From the NCBI RefSeq assembly GCF_000400935.1, contig NC_021280.1:992001-1056000 (forward strand): a stretch of DNA of 64,000 nt. Direction: 5' to 3'. This document shows, piece after piece, positions 9,606 to 19,592 of this stretch; within the stretch, counting starts at the first letter, position 1; every line of letters starts with the position of its first letter. The notes below the pieces were generated by a model that was given only the letters and a program-made list of their open reading frames with translations, did no database searches and was not told the DNA's origin. A program made the position numbers and the translations under genes. The stretch is from Spiroplasma chrysopicola DF-1. GTDB lineage: Bacteria; Bacillota_I; Bacilli_A; Mycoplasmatales; Mycoplasmataceae.

Positions 9606-10322
9606 TTATTTATATTCTAAAATTTTATTTAAAATTAGCTTAGCAGCAAGTAAAAAAATTATTTTAGTTAAACAATTAAATGGATTATCTAATAAATTAT
9701 TTTTTTCTTCTTTTTCTAAATTGTATAATATTTTAATCCAATATTCTTCTTCCTCATTTTCGGCTAAACCTGCATTTAAAAATATATTAGCAGTAGGGTA
9801 ATGAACCATTAAATTTCTAATACCCACAATTATTTTAAATATAGAAAATTGTAATTTATTTTTGTGTTTTTTTCAAAAAGATAATTTTCTTAAGTTATTT
9901 AAATCAGTATTTAATTTACCTTCTTTAGTATTTTTTATTATTTTTTCTAAAACTACAAATTTATCCAAAATAGTATATGAATTAGGCAATAAAATAAAAT
10001 CATTAGTAGAAATAAGTAAAATTTGATTTTTTCTATCAAAATAACCTCTTTTATTATAATTTGTTTCTAATTCATTCATTAAATTAGAAACAAAGCAAAG
10101 TTCACTTAAAAGATAAGTATAGTCCAAAATAAAACCACACTTATATTTCATAAAATTTTTAGGGAAATTTAAAACAAAACTACCTACGACTTGAGTTGTT
10201 TCAATATACAATTTAGAAGAATTATTTAAAAAATTAATCAATTTTTCATTTGATTCATCAAGAAGAAATTTATTTTCGTATCATTTATTAAGTTTAGGTA
10301 ATATTTTTTTAATGTCTTCCAT
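9606..10322 (-). CDS. hypothetical cargo protein
   Basis: 238 residues when two TGA codons are read as Trp; ATG at 10320-10322. Starts MEDIKKILPKLNKWYENKF. Mixed helical and strand prediction by eye, Asn/Lys/Leu-rich, a hydrophobic segment near the C-terminus (TKIIFLLAAKLIL). No family recognised. It occupies the same position relative to a hairpin repeat as the toxin and KAP genes and abuts the left 204-bp inverted repeat, so it is likely accessory cargo, possibly a defence or toxin gene. Confidence 0.65.
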
Positions 10323-10349
10323 ATTTCACCTCTAATTATATAGTAACAT

Positions 10350-10553
10350 AATCCTCGGCTGTCCGAGAAAGAGGGCAAAAAGAAAAGTGCGCGCACTTTT
10401 GCGCCCACGAAAAAGGCTGTAAATACAGTCTTTTTTATACTTTAGCGCGCACTTTTATGCCCTCTTGTAGAGTGAGTGCGCCCACGATTTTTCCGATATC
10501 TATCGGAAAAATTGGGGTTGTGCGCACACTCCTTATCCTGCTTCTGAAATTAC
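10350..10553. repeat. 204-bp inverted repeat, left copy
   Basis: Nearly identical, as reverse complement, to 15,951-16,154 (only a few differences over 204 bp). It is far richer in G+C than its surroundings and packed with palindromes: AAAAGTGCGCGCACTTTT at 10,383-10,400, TGTGCGCACA, a hairpin at 10,488-10,511 with TTTTTCCGATA arms, and long-range arms GAGGGCA...TGCCCTC. The motif GCGCCCACGA occurs twice. It could be an origin, recombination or transfer site. Confidence 0.9.
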
Positions 10554-10570
10554 CATGTAATTTCTAGAAG

Positions 10571-10607
10571 AAAAACAGACTCGGGTTAAAAACCCGAGTC
10601 TGTTTTT
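10571..10607. terminator. bidirectional intrinsic terminator
   Basis: 17-bp perfect stem AAAAACAGACTCGGGTT / AACCCGAGTCTGTTTTT with a 3-base loop, A-rich on one side and T-rich on the other. It closes the virB4-HU operon on the minus strand and insulates it from the inverted repeat. Confidence 0.9.
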
Positions 10608-10621
10608 AATGTGATATCCAG

Positions 10622-11197
10622 TTAAAAAGTTTGTTTATCATTATTTTCTAATTGTTTTGATAATTTTTGATTTTCTAATTTTAATGTTTTGTTTTCTTTT
10701 TCTAATTCATCTATTTTAAGTTTTAGTTTTATTCGAATAATAGTATTATCAATATCATCATAATTATTTACTATATTTTCAGTAATTTTATTTTTTTCAT
10801 AATAGTCACTTCTATCTTTTAAAATAAGTAGTATTTCTGTAATTTTATTATGACCATGTATTAATTTTAAAGTATTATCATTAACAATTTTTCTTAGGTT
10901 TTCACCTTCACCAGTACCGATAATTTTTTCTAAATTTTTTGCATTGTTATTGTTAATATTGTTATTTTTTATTTTTAAAATTATCCAGATAAATATTACT
11001 GATATTATCACTACTAGTGTTGGAACAATAATTGCTGATACTATATCTATAATTTCATGTGTTGTCATATTAGTATTTACTTTTTTATTAAATATAAATA
11101 CATTTAACAAATTTAGGATTGGTAAAATTGTACCAATAGTTATTGGGAAAATAACTAAAAATACTTGTAAAAACTTTTCTCAGTTAAACTTTTTCAT
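10622..11197 (-). CDS. membrane-anchored coiled-coil protein
   Basis: 191 residues, ATG at 11195-11197 after AGAGGTAAAAAAT. Two N-terminal membrane segments (about residues 8-32 and 45-72, the latter IVPTLVVIISVIFIWIILKI), an Asn-rich linker, then a soluble part ending in a Leu/Lys/Glu coiled coil (about 150-185). Start overlaps the stop of the preceding gene by one base (TAATG). Could be a membrane anchor for the transfer nucleoprotein complex; that is inferred only from position. Confidence 0.75.
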
Positions 11198-11670
11198 TAT
11201 TTTTTACCTCTTTCTTTACGGCGGTTTTCTTTTCAAACTTCATAATCTGTTTTAATTTGTTGTGAAAATTCTTTTATATAATCTAGTTCTTGTAAAATTT
11301 CACTATCTGGATTGTTCAAAGTGTTTAAATCAATTGCAAGTTGTTTGGCTAAGATATTTTGCATTACTTTAATTCGCTGATCAGTAATTATTTGTTGCGA
11401 TAACAAATAAGAAACTAAATCATCGGTATAATTTTTTGTAGCTTTTAATAAAAGACTTGTTGATTTGTTTATTTCTTCTCGAACTATATCTGCTATCATG
11501 TCAGTTTTATCTTCTAAGTTATTTTTTTGAATAGAAGAAATATATGTATTAGCTAGTAATTCATTAATTGAATTGTATTTATCTTTATGACTTTCGACAA
11601 ATAATTTGTGTTCTTGAATTTGGTTTAAATGTCTTAATTTAAATCTAACTTCTACTATCTTTTTGCTCAT
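11197..11670 (-). CDS. putative DNA-binding accessory protein
   Basis: 157 residues, ATG at 11668-11670 within the end of the HU gene; one TGA Trp near the C-terminus, which is very basic (KENRRKERGKK). The N-terminus (VEVRFKL, then helices to about residue 45) has the strand-helix-helix look of ribbon-helix-helix proteins such as MobC-type relaxosome factors. The rest is helical. Not confirmed by any catalytic motif. It is translationally coupled to HU and to the membrane coiled-coil gene, which suggests a nucleoprotein role. Confidence 0.6.
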
Positions 11671-11953
11671 GATTTATTCTCCTAAAATACTGATTAAATT
11701 TCTTTGCTGATGAAAAACTAACTGTTTTACTGGCCCTTATTTTATATGGGGCTTGTTTTAAAACAGTTTCTTCACGATTTACATTTGTTGTTTTAAATTT
11801 ACCAAAGTTAGATATTAAAACCTCATTATCATTAATTAATTCATCACTAATTAATTCAAAAGTTAAATTTATTAACTCTTTTGCTCGCTTTTGAGTTAGA
11901 TTAGTTTTTGATGCTAACTGTTTGGCCAAGTCATTAATCATCACTTTTTTCAT
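11645..11953 (-). CDS. HU/IHF-family DNA-bending protein
   Basis: 102 residues, ATG at 11951-11953. MKKVMINDLAKQLASKTNLT and the arm region ISNFGKFKTTNVNREE...PYKIRASKTVSF are the classic HU signature, including the proline at the tip of the DNA-intercalating arm region (QAPYKIRA). A C-terminal extension of about 12 residues is extra. As an element-encoded HU it probably shapes the origin of transfer or the phased repeat array close by. Overlaps both neighbouring genes. Confidence 0.92.
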   Translation of the reverse strand: MKKVMINDLAKQLASKTNLTQKRAKELINLTFELISDELINDNEVLISNFGKFKTTNVNREETVLKQAPYKIRASKTVSFSSAKKFNQYFRRINHEQKDSRS

Positions 11954-12110
11954 TTTGTTTTAGTCCCTCAGTAATAAAATATCGAATTACATTACCCAAT
12001 GAATGTTCTTCATCAGTATATTTTTTAACTTCAAAATATGTTTCCGGGGGTAATTTTAGTTGGATTCTAAAATTATTTGATTTTGTTGTTGTTTTACTCT
12101 GTTTTCCCAT
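11934..12110 (-). CDS. small ribbon-helix-helix protein
   Basis: 58 residues, ATG at 12108-12110, stop TAA at 11934-11936 overlapping the HU start. After a polar start, NNFRIQLKLPPETYFEVKKY supplies a strand plus first helix and EEHSLGNVIRYFITEGLKQ a second helix, the arrangement of CopG/Arc/MetJ-type repressors and of conjugation regulators. The 21-bp repeat array lies immediately upstream and overlaps its ribosome binding site region, so autoregulation is likely. Confidence 0.75.
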   Translation of the reverse strand: MGKQSKTTTKSNNFRIQLKLPPETYFEVKKYTDEEHSLGNVIRYFITEGLKQNEKSDD

Positions 12111-12114
12111 TTTT

Positions 12115-12240
12115 TACCTCACTTTTTTTGATTAAGTGTTCACTTTTTAGTATTTTGTGTTCATAATTTAGCATTTTATGCTCACTTTTTGTCATTTAAT
12201 GTCATATTTTTGTCTTTTTATGTCATTATTTAATTTTCTG
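12115..12240. repeat. six 21-bp direct repeats upstream of the RHH gene
   Basis: Six consecutive units of exactly 21 bp (12115, 12136, 12157, 12178, 12199, 12220). The core TCACTTTTT, or a variant of it, recurs at the same phase, as in GTGTTCACTTTTTAGTATTTT and ATGTCATATTTTTGTCTTTTT. The period is two helical turns, so all units face one side of the DNA. The array fills the gap between the virB4 stop and the RHH start. Probable operator or iteron array. Confidence 0.75.
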
Positions 12241-14902
12241 TTAGTTTAATACCTATTGCTTCTTGTTCAATTTCAGTTAATTCAACATGTAGGCAATGAC
12301 GATTGTAATCCGTTGCCATAAATAACATATCTCCCCTTTGCGCAGTTGCACAAAAGTTAATTTCAGCTGATGATAATCCACCACTTGCCTGGTACAAATC
12401 GCTCACATCCTGTAAATCTTTTTGTTTTAGTTTTAAAATTCCAACATATTGAGCATTGTTCAAAATTGCTGTTGCTTCACGTTCTAATTCAGGGGTTGTT
12501 TTAAAGTCTGATAAATTTTGAGTAACCAACATAACACCCCCATTAAATCCTCTAATCATTTTGACTGTTTCAAATAAGAATTTTAAAGCTTGTGGATTAT
12601 CTCGATCAATAACAACGTGGGCCTCATCAACAGCAAGAATGATTTCATTATTATCATTAAAACGATTATTATTAATTTCATTTCGAATGAAATTTAACAT
12701 TAAGAACATTTGAGCTTTTAAAACATTAGATTGCGATTTTGAATATAAGGTTTGAATGTCTAGCACATTTAATAAGTTATTAGCTAAACTAACGGATGAC
12801 TGCTTATTTCATAAAGCCGCATATTTCCCATACCCGGTAAAATCATATTCAATTGTTTTAATAATTTTATTTAAAAGGATTTCTTCACCCAAATTTGGAA
12901 TTTGTTCTTTTAAAAAGATAACTAAATCACTAAAAATTGGCCAATCATTATTTTTCATTTTTATGATGTTATTTGATTTATTAACCTTTAAAGATAAATA
13001 AAAATCTAATATTTTTTGCAATAAGAATTTTATTTCTTCTTCATTAAAAGATGGTTCTGTAAAACGAAAGAATGTTTCTAGAATTTGTAAATGATCACCA
13101 ATTATCATCTCAATACTAATACTTTTATCAACCGGGGTTTGAATTTGCAAAGGATTAAAATTCCCTTTTGTTCCACTCCCAGCATCAATTCAATTTCCAT
13201 CATGGTAATTACATAAATGGCCAAATTCACGTTTTGGATCAATAATAATTACTTTCCGACCCAGTGCAATATGGTAATTTAGAAATTTGCTAACAGTTGT
13301 TGTTTTACCTCCCCCGGTTGTTCCAATAAAAAAGGCATTAGAATTTTGGTAATCTCCCCCTCGCTTAAACTGATCAGAAAAAACAACATCACCAGTTGAG
13401 TTATAACCAACAAATAAACCTTTTTCATCTTCTAAAGCATTATTTAGAAATGGAAATGAATTACCAATAGTTACACACGGCATTTCGAAAGAATTTGTAT
13501 ATGCTGTTGGGTCAGTTGGTTTGGGTAAAATTCCACTATATCCATCTATTTGTTTAAATAATAGATAATCCATTTTCATATTCTGTTGTTTTAAAAGCAT
13601 TTCAACTCCTTCTTCTGCTTGTTTTAAAGTTTTCTTATCAACACCATAATTTAAAAATAAAACATTAACTCTTTTAATTGTTTCTTCTCCACAAGAAATC
13701 AAATTTACTAAGTTTTCAAAAGATTGGTATTCATTTTCTTTTTCTGAACGATTAACTGTACGTTTTATAGAAAACAAGTTTGTCCGAGCATTGACCATTG
13801 CCCGGTGTAATTGTTCCTTAACAGCATCTAAATTAGTTTTAGCAATGTTTATAATAACTGTACTATCGGTTGCACATAATTTAGCTGCTCAACCATTCTG
13901 AGGATAAATTGGATAATCACGAATTCCTTTTGTTGAATAATAAACATCATTAATTTTAAAGTTATTTTGAGTAAATGTTATATTATCAATTGCTAATAGT
14001 TCATTTAACTTGTTATTATACTCATCTATTTTTTCATTAGAAAACGGTTCATCATATGGGTTAAAAATAAGTTTAATGTTATTTACTAATTCATACTTAC
14101 TAATTTCTTCAGCTCGCAAATTTATTTCATTAATTTTATTTTTAATTAATTTAACAGCTTTAAATAGTTTTGAAACTTCTGTTTCATAAATAAATAAAAT
14201 AAAAGTCTTTGCCGTTTGCGAATATCCTAAAATTCCTTCTTGATCAGAGTATAAGTTTTGATAACCTTCCAATTGTTTTGTTCTGCTATCATAACCATGT
14301 TTAGATAATTTTTTAGACTTTTTTAAGTGTTCCAATTTATTCATGACTGTTTGTAAAAATTTTAAGTTTTTATTCAAATTATGCGGACGCTCTATTTTTA
14401 CTAAACTTAATTGGCAATCAGTTAAACGAAACATATTAGATAATTGTTCTAACTTTAGGATTTGTTCTTCGGGATCTAATGTTGTGATGTTAATTCCTTT
14501 AATTTCTAAGGCACTAATATATCATTTTTTACCACCCTCTAAAACACTAGTCTCAATATAACCATCATATAATTTTCGATAGGGCATTAATAAGGATGTA
14601 TTATTAGATTTTGAATCAATACTAAACTTTTTCTTTTTACTTCAAAAGATGAAACCCCTAATTGCGATCATATAAATTTTGGCATTATATCGTTCAGAAT
14701 TAATTAAAGTTAGCATTAAAAACATAAAAACACTGATGCCAATAATTATTCGAATTGACATTGATAAAAATATTAAATTATAGCCAATAAGAAATGCCGT
14801 TGTAGCATAAATAAGCGTAAATACTAAATCAACAAGGGTAAAATTATCTTTTAACTTTAACTTCTGTTTTTTCAATTGAGGGGCAATGATACTATTATTC
14901 AT
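12230..14902 (-). CDS. VirB3-VirB4 fusion, conjugative transfer ATPase (TraE-like)
   Basis: 890 residues after joining five frame segments through TGA Trp codons. Residues 1-86 are a PrgI/VirB3-like domain with two membrane segments (LVDLVFTLIYATTAFLIG and IIIGISVFMFLMLTLI). The following ~800 residues are a VirB4/TrbE ATPase: Walker A GTTGGGKTTT near 527, Walker B EIILAVDEAH near 755 and the later LVTQNLSDF. It powers assembly or substrate transfer in type IV secretion at the inner face of the membrane. VirB3-VirB4 fusions are known in other systems. Starts 3 bases after the 242-residue gene ends. Confidence 0.92.
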
Positions 14903-14904
14903 TT

Positions 14905-15633
14905 TTATATCTCCATTTCATAATCTTCTTCTTTTTGTTTAATTTGATTATTTTTTAAATTATCATTTTCATATTTTAATTGTTCATTTTCTTTTTCAAG
15001 CAGATTTATTTTTTGATGAGCCTTAGATAATTCGGTTTTTAACCACTGTGCATCCTCATAACCCTTATTTAAGTGAGCATATGTTTCAATGTCTAAAACA
15101 ACCCCCTTTTCACCTGATACATGCTTATTAGCTAATTCATCGATCAAATTCCCGGTTGCATCATAAGCTTGATCAAGATTTTTGTTGATTCCTTTTAACA
15201 AAGTATTTGCCTGATAAAAATAGTCAATTTTCTCATCTTGATCTAATGAATGGAATTTGAACTCTCTAACAGTGCGATATTCTTGCAAGTTAAAATGTTC
15301 AATGATTTTCTTCCTATTTTCTGCATTTATATCAATGAATATCTTTTTACCCTTTATAGTTTGATAATACGGAGCTACTAAATTTGAATTGAATATTCTA
15401 ACTAAGTTATTTGGTAATAATTTATTTTCTTTTTTATTATTCAATAAATCTTTTATGACTAATTGATTAGTTATTTCATTAGTTTTATACGAAGTTGTTG
15501 TTAATATTCCATACGTTTGATATGGATTACTACCTCGTCCTAAAGCAATAAAAGCTCTTCTTTTTTGAACTCCAAATTGATCTAAATCTCCGGGATTTTG
15601 CACTTCATATACTTTTCATGTACGTATTTTCAT
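14905..15633 (-). CDS. hypothetical protein with possible PemK-like N-terminus and coiled-coil tail
   Basis: 242 residues, ATG at 15631-15633 after GAGGAAAAAA. MKIRTWKVYEVQNPGDL and QKRRAFIALGRG at the N-terminus resemble a PemK/MazF-type barrel, but this is weak. Residues ~190-235 form a coiled coil (LLEKENEQLKYENDNLKNN). It is the first gene of the virB4 operon, downstream of the long structured leader at 15,650-15,790, and may be a transfer accessory protein. No relaxase motif seen. Confidence 0.65.
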
Positions 15634-15650
15634 TTTTTTCCTCATTCCTA

Positions 15651-15678
15651 TTGTTTTTAATTTAAACTATGCTATTAT
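15651..15678 (+). promoter_or_regulatory. plus-strand promoter antisense to the virB4 leader
   Basis: TTGTTT (15,651-15,656), 16-base spacer, extended -10 TGCTATTAT (TATTAT at 15,673-15,678). It points away from the minus-strand operon and toward a hairpin-rich stretch ending in a terminator. Confidence 0.55.
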
Positions 15679-15684
15679 TTAAAT

Positions 15685-15781
15685 ATCTTAGTGTTATAAG
15701 TTTTACTTATAAGATGAGACCTCGTTACCTGATTAATTCAGGTAAATTAATTATTAGAGCCCTTACCCCGGCTCTTTTTTT
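15685..15781 (+). ncRNA. putative structured small RNA antisense to the transfer-operon leader
   Basis: Downstream of the promoter at 15,651-15,678 lie three consecutive hairpins with no open frame: TTATAAG-TTTTA-CTTATAA, TTACCTGA-TTAAT-TCAGGTAA, and AGAGCC-CTTACCCC-GGCTCT followed by seven T. The T-tract is on the plus strand, so the terminator faces opposite to all neighbouring genes. The RNA would be complementary to the 5' leader of the 242-residue/virB4 operon. Not a class I recognise. Confidence 0.5.
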
Positions 15782-15801
15782 ATTTCTATAATTCCATTTC
15801 G

Positions 15802-15825
15802 TTACTTAGTTCATAATCCTGACAT
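15802..15825 (-). pseudogene. 5'-end remnant of the 86-residue gene
   Basis: Seven codons (MSGLWTK) then TAA. From about 15,809 to 15,844 the sequence equals the start and leader of the 5,953-6,213 gene, including AGAGGTAGTA, and runs on into hairpin repeat copy 3. This is a truncated duplicate. Confidence 0.7.
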
Positions 15826-15844
15826 TACTACCTCTTTTACAAAT

Positions 15845-15927
15845 TTGTTCTTTACCAAATAAAAAAACACATGCATACGATAAAAATCGTAGCATGTGTC
15901 ATTTGGTCATCTACCTTAACATTATAC
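15845..15927 (-). repeat. cassette hairpin repeat, copy 3
   Basis: Same palindrome as copies 1, 2 and 4. The outer end diverges (TCTACCTTAACATTATACC). The right 204-bp inverted repeat lies between this hairpin and the stop of the 359-codon cargo gene. Confidence 0.85.
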
Positions 15928-15950
15928 CCCATTTCTTCGAAAATTACGGA

Positions 15951-16154
15951 GTAATTTCAGAAGCAGGATAAGAAGTGTGCGCACAACCCCAATTTTTCCG
16001 ATAGATATCGGAAAAATCGTGGGCGCACTCACTCAACAAGAGGGCATAAAAGTGCGCGCTAAAGTATAAAAAAGACTGTATTTACAGCCTTTTTCGTGGG
16101 CGCAAAAGTGCGCGCACTTTTCTTTTTGCCCTCTTTCTCGGACAGCCGAGGATT
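15951..16154. repeat. 204-bp inverted repeat, right copy
   Basis: Reverse complement of 10,350-10,553 with only a few differences. Together the copies bracket the 5.4-kb virB4-HU-RHH module. It ends 4 bases from the stop codon of the disrupted cargo gene at 16,158. Confidence 0.9.
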
Positions 16155-16157
16155 ATT

Positions 16158-17272
16158 TTAAAAATATTTTAAATTATCTAACAAAATATCAATTTTTTCT
16201 CTTAATAAAAATTGTTTATTTTTATTAAATAATTCTTTTATTTTTATTAAAGAAACTAAATATTTAGGATCAGAACTATCATAATTATTTATTCGCTCTT
16301 CCAGTTCAATGAATATATAATAAGAATTATTTAAATCTATTTTTACTTTTGGAATTTTAGAAGAATTAAAATATAATCCATCAAATCCTTTGTGATTATT
16401 ATTTTTGTATTTTATATATAAATCATTATTAATAGTTCTATCATATAATCTATTTTGTAAAAATCATTTATCTTTACCATGAATTGAACAATCTAGTTCT
16501 AAAAAAAGTGGCACATTCATTTTATTAGCTCATTCTTCTATCATATTTTCATAATCATTAGTATAATATTCTAATAATTTTTTGTGTTTTGATTTTTTAA
16601 TATTTTCTAAATATAATTTTTTAAATCTCTTTTTTTCTAATATAGTTGCATAATTAAACTTTAATATAGAATCAGTATTTAAATCATATGAAGCATCAGA
16701 AATTTCAAGTCAGAATGTATAATCAACTTTAATTTCAATATCTTCTAAAAATTTTTCAACTCATCTAGGTGTTGAATAAGATTCCATTTTTTTAATGAAA
16801 TCATTTTTAGAAATTTTAATAACATTAAATCTATAATTAATGCCCGCCGGATAATTTCCACCTTTTTTTGAAGAGACTGAATAAATAATATTAGTTAATT
16901 TTGGATAATATTTATTAGCTTCTAATAAATATTTTTTAATTTTTTTAATAATGTCTAGAATTTTTTCTTTTTGTCTTGAACTTTTGTCAAAAAAAAATTC
17001 ATGTAATCAGTCTAAATATAATATAACTTGTTCTTTAAAAATTATTATTTCATAATTTTTTTTTGATATATTAATTGAATAAATTTTATTTATCTTTTTT
17101 TCTATTTTATTAGTATAATAATCTTTATCTTTTTTTCTATTTTATTAGTATAATAATCTTTATCTTTTTTTCTATTAAAAATTTTCTTTATAATATCTGG
17201 TATATGTACTGTAAAAATTGCAGTAATAATTGCAACTCCAATAGTCATTAATATGGATTGTCAAATTTCCAT
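16158..17272 (-). pseudogene. cargo membrane protein frameshifted by a 35-bp tandem duplication
   Basis: ATG at 17270-17272 after AGTGAGG. One N-terminal membrane segment (ILMTIGVAIITAIFTVHI), then a long soluble part. The frame breaks at a 35-bp unit present in two full copies plus a partial third (17,091-17,176). Removing one unit gives a single 359-residue frame with code 4 up to TAA at 16,158-16,160. With the duplication the product stops after about 50 residues. No family recognised. Its position beside the inverted repeat and hairpin copy 3 marks it as cargo. It may be phase-variable or recently inactivated. Confidence 0.75.
17091..17176. repeat. 35-bp tandem duplication
   Basis: Unit begins TATCTTTTTTTCTATTTTAT; full copies at 17,091-17,125 and 17,126-17,160, and 16 bases of a third. 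Since 35 is not a multiple of three, copy number decides the reading frame. Confidence 0.92.
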
Positions 17273-17309
17273 TTTTAAAACCTCACTTCTAACTTTATTT
17301 TACACATAA

Positions 17310-17336
17310 AAACAAGATTTATTTCAAATCTTGTTT
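17310..17336 (-). terminator. intrinsic terminator after virD4-like gene
   Basis: 11-bp perfect stem AAACAAGATTT / AAATCTTGTTT, loop of 5, then T-run on the minus strand; overlaps the virD4-like stop codon. Confidence 0.8.
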
Positions 17337-19592
17337 ACTTTTATTTATTAAATTTTTGTTTTCTTCCTTATTTATTTTGGTTTGAATATTACGATATTTT
17401 TCAACAATTTCACGTTCTTCCGGAGTTCTTTCACTTGGTGCTTTAGCTAGTAAACTTGTAATATTTGGTAATTCAATCTTTTCTTTGCTTTGTGAAATTT
17501 CTCTTTCGGTTTCATGTTTGACCAAAATATCAACATCAATATTATTTTTACCGGGAACATATGAAAATAAATTAAAGAAATAATCATTCAAGAAATCAAC
17601 AGTATTGATTTCTTTTTCTTTTCGCTCTTTCCCTAGATTAAATTCCTTCGCAAATTTTCAAGCTGATTCCATGTAAACTAATCCTGGATTTTCTTTCGAA
17701 CTAAAAATAATTCCATAAGGATTTCTTAGTTTCATTAAATCCCCGGGTTTAATCAATGGCATTCCCTCTAATCTAGTTTGTGGTGGATTTTTAATAATTT
17801 TCTTTGTTTTTGGATCGCGACTAGTTGTGTAGCTGACAACTTCTACTGTTTGATCACCTAGCATTTTTGAATACATCTCGGCAGTTTGTGTATCGTTTGT
17901 TTGAATATAAATGTTTAAGTTACAGTTGGAGCGAATAATTCCCCCGTTTTCTTTGCCATATTTTTGATCTAATTGTAAAAAATCTTGTAGAATAAGTAAG
18001 AAAAACATCCCTCGACTTCGAGCAACCGTTACGAATCCTTGGAAGTTTGGAATCATCGGCATATTCCCAAATTCATCTAAATAAAATTGAATATCTCTTG
18101 GCAAACGTTTATTAGATTGTGAATTTGCAACTAAAACATTTGCTTTGTACAACTGCGAAACAAATAAACTGGCCAGAATATGGCGGTTAGTTTTTTCATC
18201 AGGTACTATTAAAAATAACGCTTTTGGTTTATCAGTAAATGTAAATAAATTAATATCATTTTTACAGACAATAGTCTGAATTCCGATATCTTGATAAATT
18301 TGTAAGCCCCGATCTAAAGTTGAAAGAATAGAACCCAGTTCTTTATCTCCTGTTTTCAAAGCATTTGACCCTACTATTCGGGCCATTGATTTTAAAGATA
18401 AGGAATTATGTCATTGTTTCATTTTTTGGCGGTCAGCAACTAAAATTCCAATAGTTGGTAAATTAAACATTTCTAGTGTCAATTCGTTAGGGTCTTTATC
18501 CAATATTTCTAGCATTCCTAGCATCAAGCATTTAGCAATGCTTCCGGCCATTGTAGAAAAGTGGTCGTTATCGCTCCCTTTTAATGGCCAAATTGTTAAA
18601 ACTAGATCATTAATTTCTTCAATAGCAAAAGACTTTAATTCTCGTTTCATTGTTTCGCAAAGCAACTCAGCTTTACTTACTTTTCTAAATCACATCTTTT
18701 CAAAAATAGCGACTTGTCCTTTTTCTTCTAGTGAATTTAAACAATCATAACAAAAACTTTCTTCATGATCATAACACTTAATGCCTTTCAATTTTTCTTT
18801 TAACTCTTCTAAATTATTAAAATTAACTCTTTTAATTTGTTCATGCAATGTAACTGAATCATAATAATATTTGAATGCAATAGCTAGTGGATTTCAAGAT
18901 GATGATAATTTAGCATCACGTAAATTTAAGGTCAAAACTTCATATCCCTTTTCTTGCAATGGTTTAGAAAGATTTTGATATAATTCCCCTTTTGGATCTG
19001 TAAAAACCATACATGGTTGTTTTTCAGAGGTTAAATTTGCATTATAAATTGCTGAGGGCATTACTATTTTTTGAGACTTTCCGGAATTTGTCGCCCCTAA
19101 ACAAACAGCATGAGTATTATCTCGAATGTTGAAAACTAGCTCATTTTTGTTTTTAATAAATCTTGTTGCTCAACCAGGCTGCTCAGAATTTATAAGACTA
19201 TGACTAGGATATAGTTCATTAAAATTATCTATTTTACCTTTGTTTTTTAATTCGTTAACAATTCATTTTGCTGCTCCATATTCAGTTGAATCTACTTCTT
19301 TGATATAAACTTTTTCCAATTCTTTTTTAATTAAAATAACCGTAAAAGCTATAGTTCAAAAAATGGTAGTTAGAATTACACATAGCAAAATTATAAAAAC
19401 CGGATTTGTTTTAATAAACAATCATAAAAAATCAAAATATTTAAATAATTTAAACCCTTCCATTTTTCATACTTTCAAAAACGGAATTATTACAATCCCA
19501 ACTCCTAAAACAAAAGGAAATATAATAATAGAGTTAATTAAAGATTCTTTTCTAGGTTTATTTCAAAATTTCTTTTTTTCTTGATTATCCAT
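17319..19592 (-). CDS. VirD4/TraG type IV coupling protein
   Basis: 757 residues, ATG at 19590-19592, with several TGA Trp. Two N-terminal membrane segments (about 20-40 and 60-95), then Walker A GATNSGKS near residue 167, DPKGELY near 202, and the later conserved block with VARSRGMFFLLILQDF typical of TraG/VirD4. An unusual CYDHEESFCYDC insertion carries four Cys/His pairs that might bind metal. The C-terminal ~120 residues are charged. It couples DNA substrate to the secretion channel at the membrane. Start overlaps the end of the 97-residue gene. Confidence 0.92.

Noticed and set aside
12136-12240. CRISPR array
   Set aside because: The 21-bp units are contiguous degenerate repeats without spacers and no cas genes are near.
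15685-15781. TPP riboswitch
   Set aside because: A CCTGAT and GAGA resemblance only; the thi-box order and conserved core are missing, and the strand is opposite to the genes.
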